Below the pieces are notes generated by a model. That model did not search any database. It had not been told where the DNA came from and saw only the letters and a program-made list of their open reading frames with translations. A stretch of 64,000 nt of DNA from Thysanoteuthis rhombus (lineage: Eukaryota; Mollusca; Cephalopoda; Oegopsida; Thysanoteuthidae), in assembly GCA_963457665.1 (NCBI GenBank), contig OY735215.1, positions 26,310,597 through 26,374,596 of the forward strand, written 5' to 3'. Position numbers and translations under genes: made by a program. This document shows, piece after piece, positions 13,263 to 25,780 of this stretch (positions are counted from its first letter, which is position 1; every line of letters begins with the position of its first letter).

Positions 13263-13930
13263 ATGCCCAAGACAAAGGAGTTGTCACAAGACAATCGAGA
13301 ATTGATTATTTCACTCCATGGATTTGCGGAAAGCCGGAACAGTAGTGTGCAAGAACACAATCAGATGCATGCTCTGGAATTAAGCCTATTGTTCTTGAAC
13401 ACCAAGAAAGACTCAGCTGTTGAAACCCAAACATGTTCATGATCATCGGAAAATTGCCCAAGAGCACTTTCTTGAATTCAGTGATGAAGTCATATGAAAC
13501 TAAAGAATTATTTGGTCAAAATACAGTGAGTCATGTATTGAGAAGAGGGAACCAACTAAAGTGCACCATCCTGAAAATGAAGTTTGGTAGAAGTAGATTA
13601 ATGGTATGGGGTTGTTTTTCTCAAGGAGGGACTGTTAGGCTTCATATGATTGAAGAGAAGATAAGAGGTGCTTCATTTTGACATATTTTTGAGGAGCACC
13701 TTCAATCATGTGCCAAAGCCTCAAAGTTACCAAAATGTTGGTCGTTTCAACAAGGGAATAATCCTAAGCATATAATTAAGGCAACAATGGAATGGTTCCA
13801 GAAGAAGAATAATAAAGTTATAGAGTAACCCATTCAGTCTTCTGACTTGAATTCCAAGAACTGGAAATTTGAATCCAAAAGAGGAAGCCAAGAAACCTTG
13901 CTGATCTGAGAGAAATTTGCCAAGAAAAAT
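13263..13930 (+). pseudogene. Tc1-family transposase pseudogene
   Basis: Across several frames the plus strand reads MPKTKELSQDNRELIISLHG (Tc1 N-terminal helix-turn-helix start). After a gap come HRKIAQEHFLEFSDEV, then KELFGQNTVSHVLRRGNQLK, then MKFGRSRLMVWGCFSQGGTVRLHMIEEKIRGA, then IFEEHLQSCAKA, then WSFQQGNNPKHIIKATMEWF and SSDLN. These correspond in order to the Tc1 catalytic core: the SDETK region, the VWGCFS block and the xQxDNxPKH block (DD34E class). The expected catalytic D in QQDND reads QQGNN, and the core is split by frameshifts and stops, so the copy is dead. The only sizeable intact frame is 13433-13681. Confidence 0.88.
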
Positions 13931-14244
13931 AGATGAGCATACAGGCTTAAACCAGCAGAAACTTGGTAGTGTCATATCCTCAGAGATTGGAAGCTGTCAT
14001 TACATGTAAAGGCTATACAACTAAATATTGAATTATTTTTCAGAATGTATCAGATTATTGTTGCACTTCTCATTTCTGATATTGTCCATAACTTTTCAAT
14101 GTTAAATCTTGTTTCAATCATTTTTTCATCTTTTATTTGCTGCACTAATATTGATCTTTGATTTAAATTTCATAATTTCTGAAGCTTTATAAGTATGTTA
14201 AAATAAATGTTTTGCAATGTATTGGATAATTTTCACATTCACTA

Positions 14245-17200
14245 TATCATACATATATAGACTTTTATACATCACAGGTATTAGTGATATACTAAAACAA
14301 TAGTAAAGGCAAATTGTAAAGAGATATTAATAGAATTAATGTAGTTCTTAAAATTACCTGATTTCTAATGAATAAACATCATAGGATATTTTGAGACCTT
14401 GCTGAACTCAAGATATATTTCAAGGCATTTTTCAACAATTTTTGTTACCTATGACCACTTTGGTAAAATCCTAGACTGAAAAAAAACAGGTTCTAAAGTT
14501 CATGTTTTCCTTCTATGAAAACCATCTATCTGGAACTGTGCTGTAATCTAGTACGTTACCCTCAAGCTGAATCTGTATGAGGAACATATCTTCACTTTAC
14601 TCAATAATATTTTATTATCTTTAGTTGCAGTTCCCCACCTAAGTTGGGTGTGACATCAATGTTTTCTTTATTTAGGGTAATAGTAAATAATAAGCCTCAT
14701 CTTCATCACATCTAGAAATAATTTCTGTAACTTGGCTCTACTTACAACTGCAAAAAATGTTATGATGATTTGCTTATAATGGTGTGATGCTGTGATGTAT
14801 TTTGAACTGTTTTTTTTATCGATATTTTTCTTAGATCCTAACAATTCGGGCTTATTCATTGAGTACTCAGTGGGAACAAATTCACAGTCAATGGGTTGTG
14901 AAATTAGCATGCTAAACACTATGAAGAATGCCCCTTAGTCAGATATTTATTCATCCAAAATTGACATAGACAGTCGAAGAGGTGATTAAATTCCCAAGTT
15001 ATTTCTCATTTCAGCATTTACTAGTTTCATTATTACATTTATTTCTAAGCCTTAATGTAGAACTATTAGATTTAGAATAGAGATATCTACTGGAATGAGA
15101 AAGACCAATGTAGAGATGATTTGCAAACTGGATATTTCTCTGATATTTTTCTGATACTTGTAATGCCATTTTCATGCATAGATGTGTTGGCATTAAAGAT
15201 TCCTTTTATCTAGTAACAAGCAAGGAAAATGATAAACTATCTTCAATCAAGATAGAAGTATTAAAATTCACCTTTTTTCCTAAAATTTGATATAATTAAG
15301 CTGTTTATGTAATGTGTGATTTATCCTGGAAAATGCCCAATTATGTGTTTTTAACAGTGATGATTTAGAAACTATCATCTATCAATAAATGTGACATACA
15401 GACACTTTTCAAGCAATTATTACAAAGAGGTTATAGGTATCCCCTGCTTTAGAAAAGTTTGCTTGATGTCACTTGATAATTGTTTCTTTGGTTTATGCAA
15501 TTTTAGCTTATAAAAGATTTCATGGGAATTATCTTCTGGATTGTGAGGAAATCTGTAATACTCTCTGCATTTCAAATTCTATTAATTTAAATTTTCCCAA
15601 TATTAAAATAAGTAGAACATTTATGGCAAGAAATGAACATGTCCAAAACTCTGATGCGTACAAAAAAACTGTACCCCCAGACTGTTTACTGAGGAAAAGA
15701 TTTTTCACAAGATTTTTTCAAAAGAATTCCCCATCTCAATTTGTTTTACTATTTCTAAAAAATGTCTCTTCCATGCTCAATTAACTGCTTTGTGAAATGT
15801 ATAACAGGAAAAAAAAAAGAAAATCAACAATCACATACATTTGTGTACTAGCTAATTTTTTTTATCAAAATGGTAGCTTCTCAAGATTAGAAATCTACCA
15901 AATGTCAATTTACATGATGGTATTTATATAAGTTAATGGTGATATTTTACACAATCTTAACCCAGATAATGCCACGTAGCCTTACCAGTTTAATGATATA
16001 CAGAAGAACATGTGCATTTATATCTTTTCATTGTTAATACAGTACCAGTTATTGTATACTTGGCCCAGCTAGTGGAAGTCCAAGGCATCTATTATTAATA
16101 ATATTACTTGGGGGATATCACCCTGTGTGGGGTATTTTCTCTTTTAATTATTTTTTGGATGAAGTCTTTAGCTTTTTCCCTCCTCTACCAGACAATTTAT
16201 GACCCATAGAGAATCTTGACAGGAAATCCTGAAAAACAGGACATGTATAGGGTAATAAGTGAGGGATATAAAATATTGACAAACCACTTAGTAATTGATG
16301 TCCATAAAAGTCACCTCCACCTATCTTCATGCTCTGACCCAAACCTGCCCTTGAGACCAAATATGCGTAAACTGTGATTTCTACAAAATGTTTCTGGCAG
16401 ACAATTATCTGACATAATATCCTGTTCATTGTTGCTGACCACTGCCATAATTTGATGTCAGTTTGCCTGTTGAGGAGTTAGACAGACTCTAACAGACAAC
16501 TTAATGAGCCATTACTAGAGTAATATACCTCAGGTTGGTGTGCACCTGCATATCTTTCTTTCTTTCTCAATCTTTTCGCTGAAGGCAAATGGAAACCAAA
16601 AGAATAATTATAGTCTTCAACAAATTAAGTGCCTTTGAAAAGGATTGAACATGGTACGCGATCATTATTGACACACAATGTGCATAATGATTATTTAAAT
16701 AATGAAGTTAGGATACACTCTCCATGGAAGAGTTTTTTTCCTCAATATCTCATAAAACTAATTGAATTACCTATGAATTAAAATGATAACACCAAGTGTT
16801 AAGAATCTTAATTAAAGGAACCAAACCCAGGACAGATAATTCAGGAAAAATCCAAATGTTTATGCAATGTGAATCAACACTTCCTTGAGAAATGGCAGTA
16901 TTTTAATCAGTATTCATATATTATCATTTATGTATTATCAAAATTTCTTGTGAAAATTTTTTTTAGGAAGATTTCAGGAGATTTAGTCATCTTTGACAAA
17001 TATACACGTGCTCACAAACAGTACATACTCATTGGATTAGTTGGCAAAGTACAACAGATTCACCGGAAGATCATGGTTTCAGCATATAGATCAAGAAAAA
17101 AAACAATCCCAAGTATACGTACACACTTCAGTTATTACTTAATACTCAGAAAACTTGTTGATATTGCTTTACGAATACTGATCGTCACATGCTGTTGCTA

Positions 17201-18190
17201 AAAGATGTGAAAATTTGACAAAATCCGCTATTATAAAAACGCCAAGCAATGAAAACAACAGAGCCTGCAGCTGACACACAACACAAACATCTTATATAAA
17301 GTAATTTTGGTGTCACCCCAACTGATGGTGTAGTTGGGTACGTTTCATATTCTCCCGTACCCCTCTAGTGACTCCACTGGTTCTGCAAATAATTCACCTA
17401 TTGATAGTGGGCGACTAGTTCAGATGGAAATAGCCCTTGAACAATCAATATAACCTGGATCATTTCCAGGTATCAACAAGTTACTTCAAATATAGATATC
17501 CAAATATTTATATATGTGATTTTTACTTTTATATTTTGCAATCAGTACTGCTACTACAGGTGGGGTGAAGTGAATAGTCTAAATAGCACTGAGAACTGGG
17601 TCAAAATACAGTGACACTTCACAAAATGAAAGAAATTTGTTAGTTGAAATTCAAATTGTCTTTTAAAATATTAGATTCTATGCTATCCTCCATTCCATAA
17701 TAAGAGGTGTCTCCAATATGCTTGGCCTGATTTCAAATAAGTCAAATGAACTTATTTAGTACAGAGTTTGGCAAAGATTAAGTTGCTTTTGGCAGAAAAA
17801 GTAAAGAAAAGGCAAAGAAATCCGATAGATTTGAATCCTTAATAATGATAAAGGACTTCGTTAGAGTTGAACCCATAGTCTTGTTTTATACGTATGTTAG
17901 TGATGATTTGTGATTATGCTTGCCTTCTCCTACCAGACGGTGCATTGCAGCTTGAAAAAATTATTCAAGGTATAAGATATAGAGGATTAGAGCATGTTGA
18001 AAAATTCCAGTGTGTTATATAACATTTTAAGGGTTATTAAGGGAAGGTTCTACTTACTACATGATGTTGATGTTGAACTGGACCCACAGTTTGTGTTCCC
18101 ACCTGAAAATGCTGTGATGTCATTTTAGAACACATTTTCTATTCACATTTATTCTTTGAAAGAATTTTTTTACATATTCTAATGACTGCC
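14245..18190. other. Non-coding stretch, no gene seen
   Basis: Open frames here (14668-14919, 15473-15784, 16148-16429, 16869-17201) have biased AT-driven composition, no domain motifs and no paired splice signals convincing enough for an exon call. A degraded box-B-like sequence (gagttgaaccc) lies near 17860 without a box A. Confidence 0.45.
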
Positions 18191-18224
18191 TTTTGCCTCT
18201 TTTTTACATGTTAATCATATATCC

Positions 18225-18790
18225 AGAACACAAAAGTTTTCTCCCACTTTTAGGAATCAAAATTGATGCAAAGGTTTTTTTTTTCTCTTTGTGGGGTCAG
18301 AATCTGAAGGAATGTTTTTTCATTCTTAAGGGTCAAAATCGAGAGGGATTTTTTCTTACTGTTGGGGTCAAAATCAAGGTGAAATATTTTCTTTCACTTT
18401 CAGGGGGTGCAATTGAGGGGGAGCTTTTTCTCTACTTCTAAGGATCAAAATCGATAAGTAACATTTTTTTCACTTTTTTCGGTCAAAATCAGGATGTTGG
18501 AACTTTTTTCTATTCTAGGAGTCAAAATAAAATGGTGATTTTTTTCTCCTTTTAAGGATCAAAATCAAGGGGTGGGGCTTTTTTTCTACTTTCAAAATCG
18601 GAATGGCGGAATTTTTTTTCTCTACTGAGGGGTTCAAAATTGTAGGGAATTTTTTACATTCTCAGGGATCAAAATCTATGGGAACTTTTCCATTCAAAAT
18701 CAGGGTGGAAGATATTTTTTTTCTGCTAGGGGTCAAGATGGGAAAATCTTTCCACTTTCAGGGGTTAAATTTGAGTGGGAATTATTGCTT
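18225..18790. repeat. Minisatellite, unit about 55-60 bp
   Basis: About ten diverged units built on GGGGTCAAAATCGAGGGGGA followed by TTTTTTTCTCACTTTCA. The GGTCAAAAT anchor recurs near 18295, 18330, 18365, 18440, 18480, 18520, 18555, 18630, 18665 and 18730. The open frames 18193-18441 and 18603-18809 are partial readings of the array. Confidence 0.9.
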
Positions 18791-18906
18791 GTTAAAGATA
18801 AGAAGATAAAATAGCACATTTTCAACAATGACTACTTTTTTTTTAAAATCTTTCCAGATTTTATGTTTAAAGTTGAATCACATTTGAGAGACTTGGCAAT
18901 ATGAAG

Positions 18907-19594
18907 TATGAACAAAAAGTTCCAAAACTTCTCCAATGAAAAGCTTTATTCGTACTTTAAATTTAGCCACCATCCCCTTCAAAGTAGTCCCCTTGTTCAA
19001 CAATACATGTCCCCTCAGTGCTTCTACCATGCTTGGAACACTCCCTGGAAGTCTCACTCCGTAATTGTGTCAAGCACCATCTGTGATTCACACTGGATAT
19101 CCTCCAAAATGTCAAAAGATGACCCTTCAGCTTGACCTTTATCATGGAGAAAAAAAAAAAAATGGTAGGGAACAAAGTCAACTGAGTAAGGTGGGTGGGG
19201 ATTGCCAATAGTGATGGCATGTGCATTTTGAACCCATTGTGAGTGGGTGTGTTGTCAGAACCTAATCCCCATCACAGAAAATTCTCTCTCAGACTCATTG
19301 GAATCAAACAGTAGAACTCAGAATTGACAGTCTGACCCTGGGGAACTTGATTCACGCTGCACAACAGTTTGACACAGAATTTGATGTTTTCTCTCTGGTC
19401 AAGTTTGAGGTCCATCCAGAAATCACACATGAGCATGTCACAAAAATGTGTGTAACACAAGTCTGAATGTTTATAGCATACCACATGGCATGCAAACCTG
19501 AGACAATTACAGCTTACTTTCTGCTGCACTCACATAACTGTCTTGCACTCAATTCGTTTCCAAAAAGGACAGTGTCAGAAATTTTTGATCGCAT
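18907..19594 (-). mobile_element. Mariner-like transposon relic, deleted
   Basis: The minus strand reads, near its 5' end (19530 downward), HSDLCYTHFCDMLMCDFW then MDLKLDQRENIKFCVKL, the typical start of mariner transposases of the SETMAR-like type. After a large internal loss it reads a C-terminal tail SSVNHRWCL...QGDYFEGDGG (19130 to 18963), matching the usual 'AQGDYFEG' end. The catalytic DD34D core is missing. The ends are imperfect inverted sequences (ATGAACAAAAAGTTCC at 18915 against a reverse-complement TCAAAAATTTC near 19582). It shares the N-terminal block with the 52.35-53.17 kb copy. Confidence 0.8.
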
Positions 19595-21045
19595 CTCTTA
19601 TATAAAAGTTTATTTGAAATTACTTCTAGCCTTCAAGAAAAGCAGTCATAAAAAACATGTATCTTAAATCTTATATAGTATGTTCTATTTGGTATAATGC
19701 CACCTGAACAGCTATTTTCCTGTTTGTATCTTAGTGTAAAATATGGACATTAGTTACAGTTGTAGAAAATACAATGATCTTTAAGTCTGAAATTTTTCAC
19801 CCATTTAAAGTGACTTAATTTCTATTTTTTCAAATCTATCAATCTAATTACAGACTAAATGGATAAACTTATCAGACAATGTTATGCATAGTATTTTTTA
19901 TACATGATTATTCAATATTATAGTAAAACCCATATAGATTTGCTGGAATATTTTAAATAAATAAATGAATTTGATAAAGAAGTTACGATTAACATCATTA
20001 AAGAATAGGAGGGATCGGAAGACTTAGAAGAAAGATTAAGATTATGTGTGGTTCAGAATTAGTAGACTCTAATGTATTCTTTATTAGAAGGGATCACATG
20101 AGACTGAGAGGACATATAAGTAGGATAAAATGGATTAAATATCAGAAAAAATCTTTTTAGTGATGTGAAGGGTGGGACTATGGGATAGATTACCTGAATA
20201 TATAATACTATCAAGAGATGTAAATGATTTTTTAAAGAATATGATGCTCATTACACCATCGCAAATGTTAAGAGTCCTAGATATTGTGTTAACATAATTG
20301 TTATATGTGCTTTTTTTCACATTGAAATGAATGTTCTAAATATTCTTATTTTAATACCTCTGTTATGCTAGAAATTGACCAAAATATTTAGCTAAGATAA
20401 TTGCCAAACTAACATTTACACATAAATTTACTTTATTGAGTTAACAAAAACTAAAATTACACTGATATATTTTGGCAGTCAGAAGTAAAAGACCTATTCT
20501 GTGTTTAATCAATTGATTTATTAAATATGGGTAGACGAAAGTTACTTAACTACCAGAGGTTAATAATGAGATATTTATTTAAAGTCAGGTAATATCATAT
20601 AATCTTGCTAATCTATCCATCTACTCAGTTAAGTTTGGCACAGGGCTGAACAAGGGGAGATAGTTGATAGGAAGATTGTGTTGCACCAATCTAAGTGAGG
20701 ACGGAATGCCTTGAAAATCATCTCTTGAATTCCTGGTGTTTTACCTTAGCTTGAACACTGATCACTACTGGTGCTAGTGGGAAATATGCAATCATTCATC
20801 TATGAGGTACGCTACAAAAACACAAAGCAAAAACACACACACACACAAATTAAAAGGAAATATTCTAAACTGATTGTTTATCATGAAAAATATACAAGTT
20901 TTACAATTGGTAAGTTTTGATCTTAAATGTATGTGAGAACTATTTCTTAGCTTAGTCAAGTGTTCATATATGTGGATTACTTCTAATTCTGCCATATAGA
21001 AAAACCACAATGATAAGTGAAAATTGATTAGCAGCTGAGTATCAA
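19595..21045. other. Non-coding stretch, no gene seen
   Basis: AT-rich sequence with a small (CA)n run near 20833-20846. No conserved-looking frame and no recognised repeat. Confidence 0.45.
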
Positions 21046-21049
21046 GCCA

Positions 21050-22250
21050 TCAAACAAACAAGTATAATCACCATCAACCTACTGAAAAAGCTGATAAAAT
21101 CATCTCTAGGATACTAGCCATTTCATTCAATTTATGCCTAGAACAAAATAAAGTCTCACAAGATTGGAACACTGCAGTCATAATGCTGTTAGATAGAAAA
21201 GAGAACCTGAAAGATCTCAACAACTACAGACCAATAAGTCTCAACTGCATCTACAAACTTTTTGCCTAAATTATCACCAACCAAATTACAAAAACGCTAG
21301 ACAAAAACCAACCACAGGAACAAGCTGGCTTTAGAAGAAGCTACTTGATCATGGACCATCTTCATTCAGTAAATCAACTGAAAGAGAAAGCAGCAGAATA
21401 TAGAATGCCACCTGTGGTAGTATTTATAGACTTCAAGAAAGCCTTTGATTCAGTAGAAATTCCAATATATCATTGATGCTATAACCTTACAAGGTTACAT
21501 CCATGACCTACATCTAATGCTAGATGAACTGAACGAAGAAAGCAAAAAAGTTAGCTTTCACATGAACTTCAGATCATACACGACCAGTATGTCGGAAATA
21601 AATGCTCAATGATCAAAATCAAAAACGCAAAGCTGGACAAAGTAGACCACTGCATCTACCAAGGACAACAGATCTCCATGAAATCCTCAAAAGAAGAAGA
21701 AATCAAGCAAAGAATCATTCTAGGTTGGCAAGCCTTTGGTAGAGCAAAATCAACCTTCAAGAACAAAAAATCCCATTAGTCCTAAAAAGAAGAGTATACA
21801 ACCAATGCATCTTCCTGATAGTATCTATGGAGCTGAAACATGGAACTTAACCAAGAAACTGACCTGCAAACTGAAAACCATGGAACGTGTACATGAGAGA
21901 ATCAATCTCTACATTACATGGTGAGACCACAAGACAGCACAACAAATTAGGGGAAAAACAAAAGTCCAAGATATTAAAGAAATCATTGGGAAACTCAAAT
22001 GGTAATGGGCTGGCCATATTGCAAGAATGGCAGACAACCAATGGACATCACGATTTACAACATGGTTCCCCAGAAATCAAATGCAGAACCGAGGCCGGGA
22101 GAATATGAAATGATGAGACGGAGTGGACAGGTTCAGAAAATATTGGCTCCGCAATGCCCATGATGGAGAGATTTAGTGAATTCTTGCGAAGGTCTATGTC
22201 CAACAATGGACGATAAAAGACTGATGATGATCATCATCATCATATAAAAA
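21050..22250 (+). mobile_element. RTE-type LINE, truncated and broken
   Basis: Reverse-transcriptase blocks are legible in the plus strand: ILAISFNLCLEQNKVSQDWN, then NYRPISLNCIYKLFA (about 21220-21265, followed by a stop), then QEQAGFRRSYLIMDHLHSVN, and VVVFIDFKKAFDSVE (about 21415-21460, the first catalytic Asp block). The segment expected to hold YADD is missing. The text resumes with LHLMLDELNEESKKVSF (about 21510), then the tail domain DKVDHCIYQGQQISM, the tail-domain sequence resembling QCIFLIVS...ETWNLTKK and the end 'gccaacaatggacgataaaagactgatgatgatcatcatc'. The 3' end carries a GAT/ATC run, usual for RTE elements. Multiple stops and a palm deletion make it non-functional. Confidence 0.9.
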
Positions 22251-23410
22251 CAGGACTTAGATATCCATTTAATAAGCACACAGTATAATTCAGGAAGAAG
22301 AAGAAGAAGAAGAAGAAGACATTAAGTAGCTATTTTACAATATATAAAAATCAAATCTCTGGAGTTTGATCAATCTTACATGATTCTCTTATCCATTAAC
22401 CAATCATTTTGGTTGCTAACTACAAATATCTGATATTCTGGTACAACATCATATTGTTTTGATATACTTCTGTCTTCAATTATTAATGGGTACCATAAAC
22501 GCAAGTATTGAGAAGTAGAGAAAAAAGAAAGAGTGAGAGCTTTGTGATTAGGATATTGGTTGGAAGCCAACTCATTCAGTATCCAATGCTGCATATATAA
22601 ACCCTATTATGCATAACAAATGCAAAAGAATAAAATTTCTCTCTTTAAACAAGAGAAGTGATAAGGATGCAGTTGGGTCGAAAGATATTTTTACAAAGAA
22701 ATATCTGTCATAATAAATAAGATGAATTAAAAATATATAATGTCAGTACTTCCAGAGTGACGAATGGAGAATTAAAAGCACTTGTAATCTGATTGGTGTA
22801 AGTCTATCTATCTATGATTACAATATCGGTCTTCTAATTCTTTCACCACACATGGGTAATCAGCTGTGAGAGAGAAAATTGATGTTTATACTTTTTGCAT
22901 ATTGTGTAAATACATACTATGTTGAATAACAGACATAAAAAGAAACATGTAGGATAGACTCTTTCAAGATTAAAAAGAACTCTTTCAAGATTATAAAAAA
23001 AGCATGCTGTAAACACAAAAATTTGTGGAATTGAAAATAGTAACCTATAGGATAGATGGATAGTAGCAAACTTGCAACCTTCTTTTCAATGTAACCTCAG
23101 CAAAGATCTTCACACCATGCATAAACTTCAATATTCAGATGACAAAATGAATAAAAACCTACAAAAGAAATTAATAGATTTTCCTACTGCTCTTATAAAT
23201 GCCATAGACAGGACAAATTAGAATAGTTTACTGTTACAGCCAAAATAACTTGAATTCACTTCACTATCATAAACAGTTTGATTATGTTGCAATTGGCAAT
23301 ACAGTTATTGGTGTTACGAAGGCAATGAAAGCCAGTGGTACTAGCATACTAATTAGTGCTTCCTATTACTATTTATAACCAATCCACATTGTTTCAGATT
23401 AGCTACAAAA
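22251..23410. other. Non-coding stretch; short GAA and other simple runs
   Basis: A (GAA)n run sits at about 22294-22317. A short direct repeat of 'actctttcaagatta' occurs near 22961-22995. No gene or transposon end was recognised. Confidence 0.45.
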
Positions 23411-23419
23411 ATTAATACC

Positions 23420-23550
23420 AAAAGGTAAAACTTACATTCATTACTGAGTGGATCATACTGGGACTTGAACTCATCATTCTACATGGATAAATAGTTGAAA
23501 GTTATAAGATATCAACTCTTGTATCAGGTTAGCGAAGCTCATTATCATAC
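23420..23550 (-). mobile_element. Degenerate tRNA-derived SINE head
   Basis: The minus strand has a box-B-like GAGTTCAAGTCCC near 23475 and a weak box-A-like sequence (CTAACCTGATACAAGAG) near 23525, spaced as in the other SINEs but eroded. No clear tail was seen. Confidence 0.45.
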
Positions 23551-23719
23551 ACATTGTAAGAGACTTAAAAAAAATAAAATGTAGGTTACTACTAGGTGCC
23601 AGTTTTGTTCTTGTGAATGTATAAAGTAGATGTCTGAATCTCTTGTGTTACTGTCTTTATTTTTTTAATAGAAAGTGGCAACATATACGAAAAATATTTT
23701 AAAGTATTCAAACAAGAAC

Positions 23720-24110
23720 CATAAGTTCAATGATGCTTCCACCATCTAAAGTAATAGTAGTAGTAGAAGGTGGTGGAGGTGGAATGTTTCACTGAAGGTC
23801 TGGACCAAGTTTCATATCATTCCAACATAATACAACTGAGAAAATTGATAGCATTGTTAGTTGTGGTAGTAGTAGCAGGAGGAGAAGGAAGTGGAAAAGG
23901 TGGATAAAGAGGATGATGAAGATGGTTCACCTGGAGGTCTGAAAGAAGTTTCATACCAGTCCAGTATGTTATGACTGATATTTAGCATTACTAGTTGAGG
24001 TATAGGTAGCAGGAGAAGGAGAAAGAGCAAGATGAGGTTGTTTCATCTGCAGGTCTTTGAAAAGTTCCACATCAATCCAACATGATATGACTGAGAAAAT
24101 TGATACTAAA
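23720..24110. repeat. Tandem repeat family A, about 120-bp unit
   Basis: Three units alternate a purine-rich patch (agtagtagaaggtggtgg, then gaggaggagaaggaagtgg, then gcaggagaaggagaaagag) with the conserved sequence 'aggtctggaccaagtttcatatcattccaacatgatatgactgagaaaattgata'. The same unit occurs in reverse complement at 37440-37870. Confidence 0.8.
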
Positions 24111-24269
24111 CATATTTGGGATCAACCAACCGACCAAAAAGTGTCTTATAGAGATCCGAAGACGCACCTAAAAAGATAGTTGCTTTTCTAAAAGTAACAA
24201 TCAAAACATAAATACAAGTTTTGCATGTACATACCTTGTATTAATCTAGAAACTAAAAAAGCACTTAGA

Positions 24270-24880
24270 GAGTGCATACCTCTGCCATTACCATTATCAG
24301 GGGAAGCAATTGTGTATGGATCTGACCAAAATTTTAAATACTTCTTCTGTAGCCCATTTTCCCACAAAATTTTGGAGAAATTCATTAGGAACTTTTGGAA
24401 ATATCATGCAGACAAACATGATGTTATATACTGTGGACATACAACTATGATAGAAGGGAGCAAATTGTGCATAGATCCACCCCAAAATTCAATCACTTCT
24501 TCCATAGTTTATTGCCCATCTTTGAACAACTTTTATTGAAATTCACTGAAAACTTTTGAAGATATCACGTGGACGGACATGAATTTTTGGAAACATGTAA
24601 TATGTAGTGCAGACATATAACTACAACAAAGGGTAGGTAATTGTTTTGGATCCATCCAGAGACTTGATCATTCTTCCATAATCTATTCTACAAAATATCA
24701 CGGAAATTCTCTCAAAACTTTGATATATCATGTGGTTATGAGCATATGAAAACGGAAGAATACTTCTAAATCAAAAAGAAACTCTTGGATCTACAGCAAA
24801 ATTTAACCTCTACTTCCTTACCCTGTAGCTGAACCTCATCTTGTGAGATATCTTGTGGATAGTCGGAAAGACAGGTGGAT
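24270..24880. repeat. Tandem repeat family B, about 185-bp unit
   Basis: Three to four diverged units carry 'gggcaattgtgtatggatc', 'accccaaaattcaatcacttcttc', 'aaaattttggtgaaattcattgagaacttttgg' and 'gatatcatgtggacagac'. The open frame 24225-24539 is a reading of two units. The reverse-complement family is at 39330-39970. Confidence 0.8.
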
Positions 24881-25660
24881 AGAAAGATGGACGCAAATGT
24901 GAAACAAGACACATTTTTTATGAAAGAAATTTACAGTACAATAAAGAGAAGGGCATTTGCCAGTGGGTAATGGTTAACAGTTTAGTCTTACAATCCATAG
25001 GTAGTCCACAATTGTATAATATACATACTACTATCAATATTTAGATATTTGAATGATATAAGTAATTAAACATTGAAGATCTTATTGGGAATTTTCAGGA
25101 TTTGATCTTACTGATTTTGAATAGAGTGATTTGATGCCTGCTTACTTATGTACTTAATATGATTGTAGCCTGAATTTTATGGAATGAATTAAAGTCATAT
25201 ACAGATATATACAAAATGAACTTACACCTATTTGAGAAAAGTTCTTAGTATTGATAAGGATCAGAGAGATATTATTACTGGTATTTCTAAAGGTAGAATT
25301 TATAAGAGCATTAATAATACATTAGAATGGAATAGATAGATGTAGATATTGAGATAAACATAATATTTGTTAGTCACTTAAAGCATGTAAAGTGAGGCCG
25401 GAGTGATTTATACATTTAGACTAAACATTTTGTTTATTGGTCACACTAGTTAAACATGGGAGTGGGAACTGTTGCAGCCTGTTGACCAGATCAGTCACAA
25501 ACAGGTGGAGACTTGTTTGATGAACTGGTAAACTAATTGGGACTTCACTAACAAGTGGCTGACAGCAAAATTGTTTTGTAAAGCCCTCATAAATTATTGT
25601 TTTCTGTTCATGCCTCAATGTGTGTATTTGTATGCATTTGCACTAGTGTGTGTGTATGCC
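24881..25660. other. Non-coding stretch, no gene seen
   Basis: No open frame with protein-like composition. No recognised transposon end. Confidence 0.45.
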
Positions 25661-25663
25661 TGT

Positions 25664-25665
25664 AT

Positions 25666-25742
<77 letters not shown>

Positions 25743-25746
25743 TATA

Positions 25747-25779
<33 letters not shown>

Positions 25780-25780
25780 A
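25664..25780. repeat. (CA)n(TA)n(GT)n compound microsatellite
   Basis: CA run, then about 60 bases of TA, then a GT run: a near-palindromic compound tract. The open frames across it on the plus strand are artefacts. Confidence 0.95.

Larger units (their letters stand above)
12617..14244 (+). mobile_element. Tc1-like transposon with long inverted repeats
   Basis: The left part (12617-12835) is matched by the reverse complement of 14030-14244: for example AAAAGTATCCACTACATGG against AAAATTATCCAATACATTG, then 'ttattctaacatgtac' against 'ttattttaacatac', and later 'attgaaacaagatt' plus 'gaaaagtta.ggaca' in both arms. This gives inverted repeats of about 200 bases around a Tc1-type transposase remnant, a known arrangement in the Tc1 group. 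The left arm is followed by an inserted RTE fragment (12836-13135). The outer ends resemble CAGT/AGTG. A TA target duplication could not be confirmed. Confidence 0.75.

Noticed and set aside
24225..24539. 104-codon plus-strand frame as a small gene
   Set aside because: It spans two units of a tandem repeat, and the frame is not kept in other units or in the inverted array at 39 kb.
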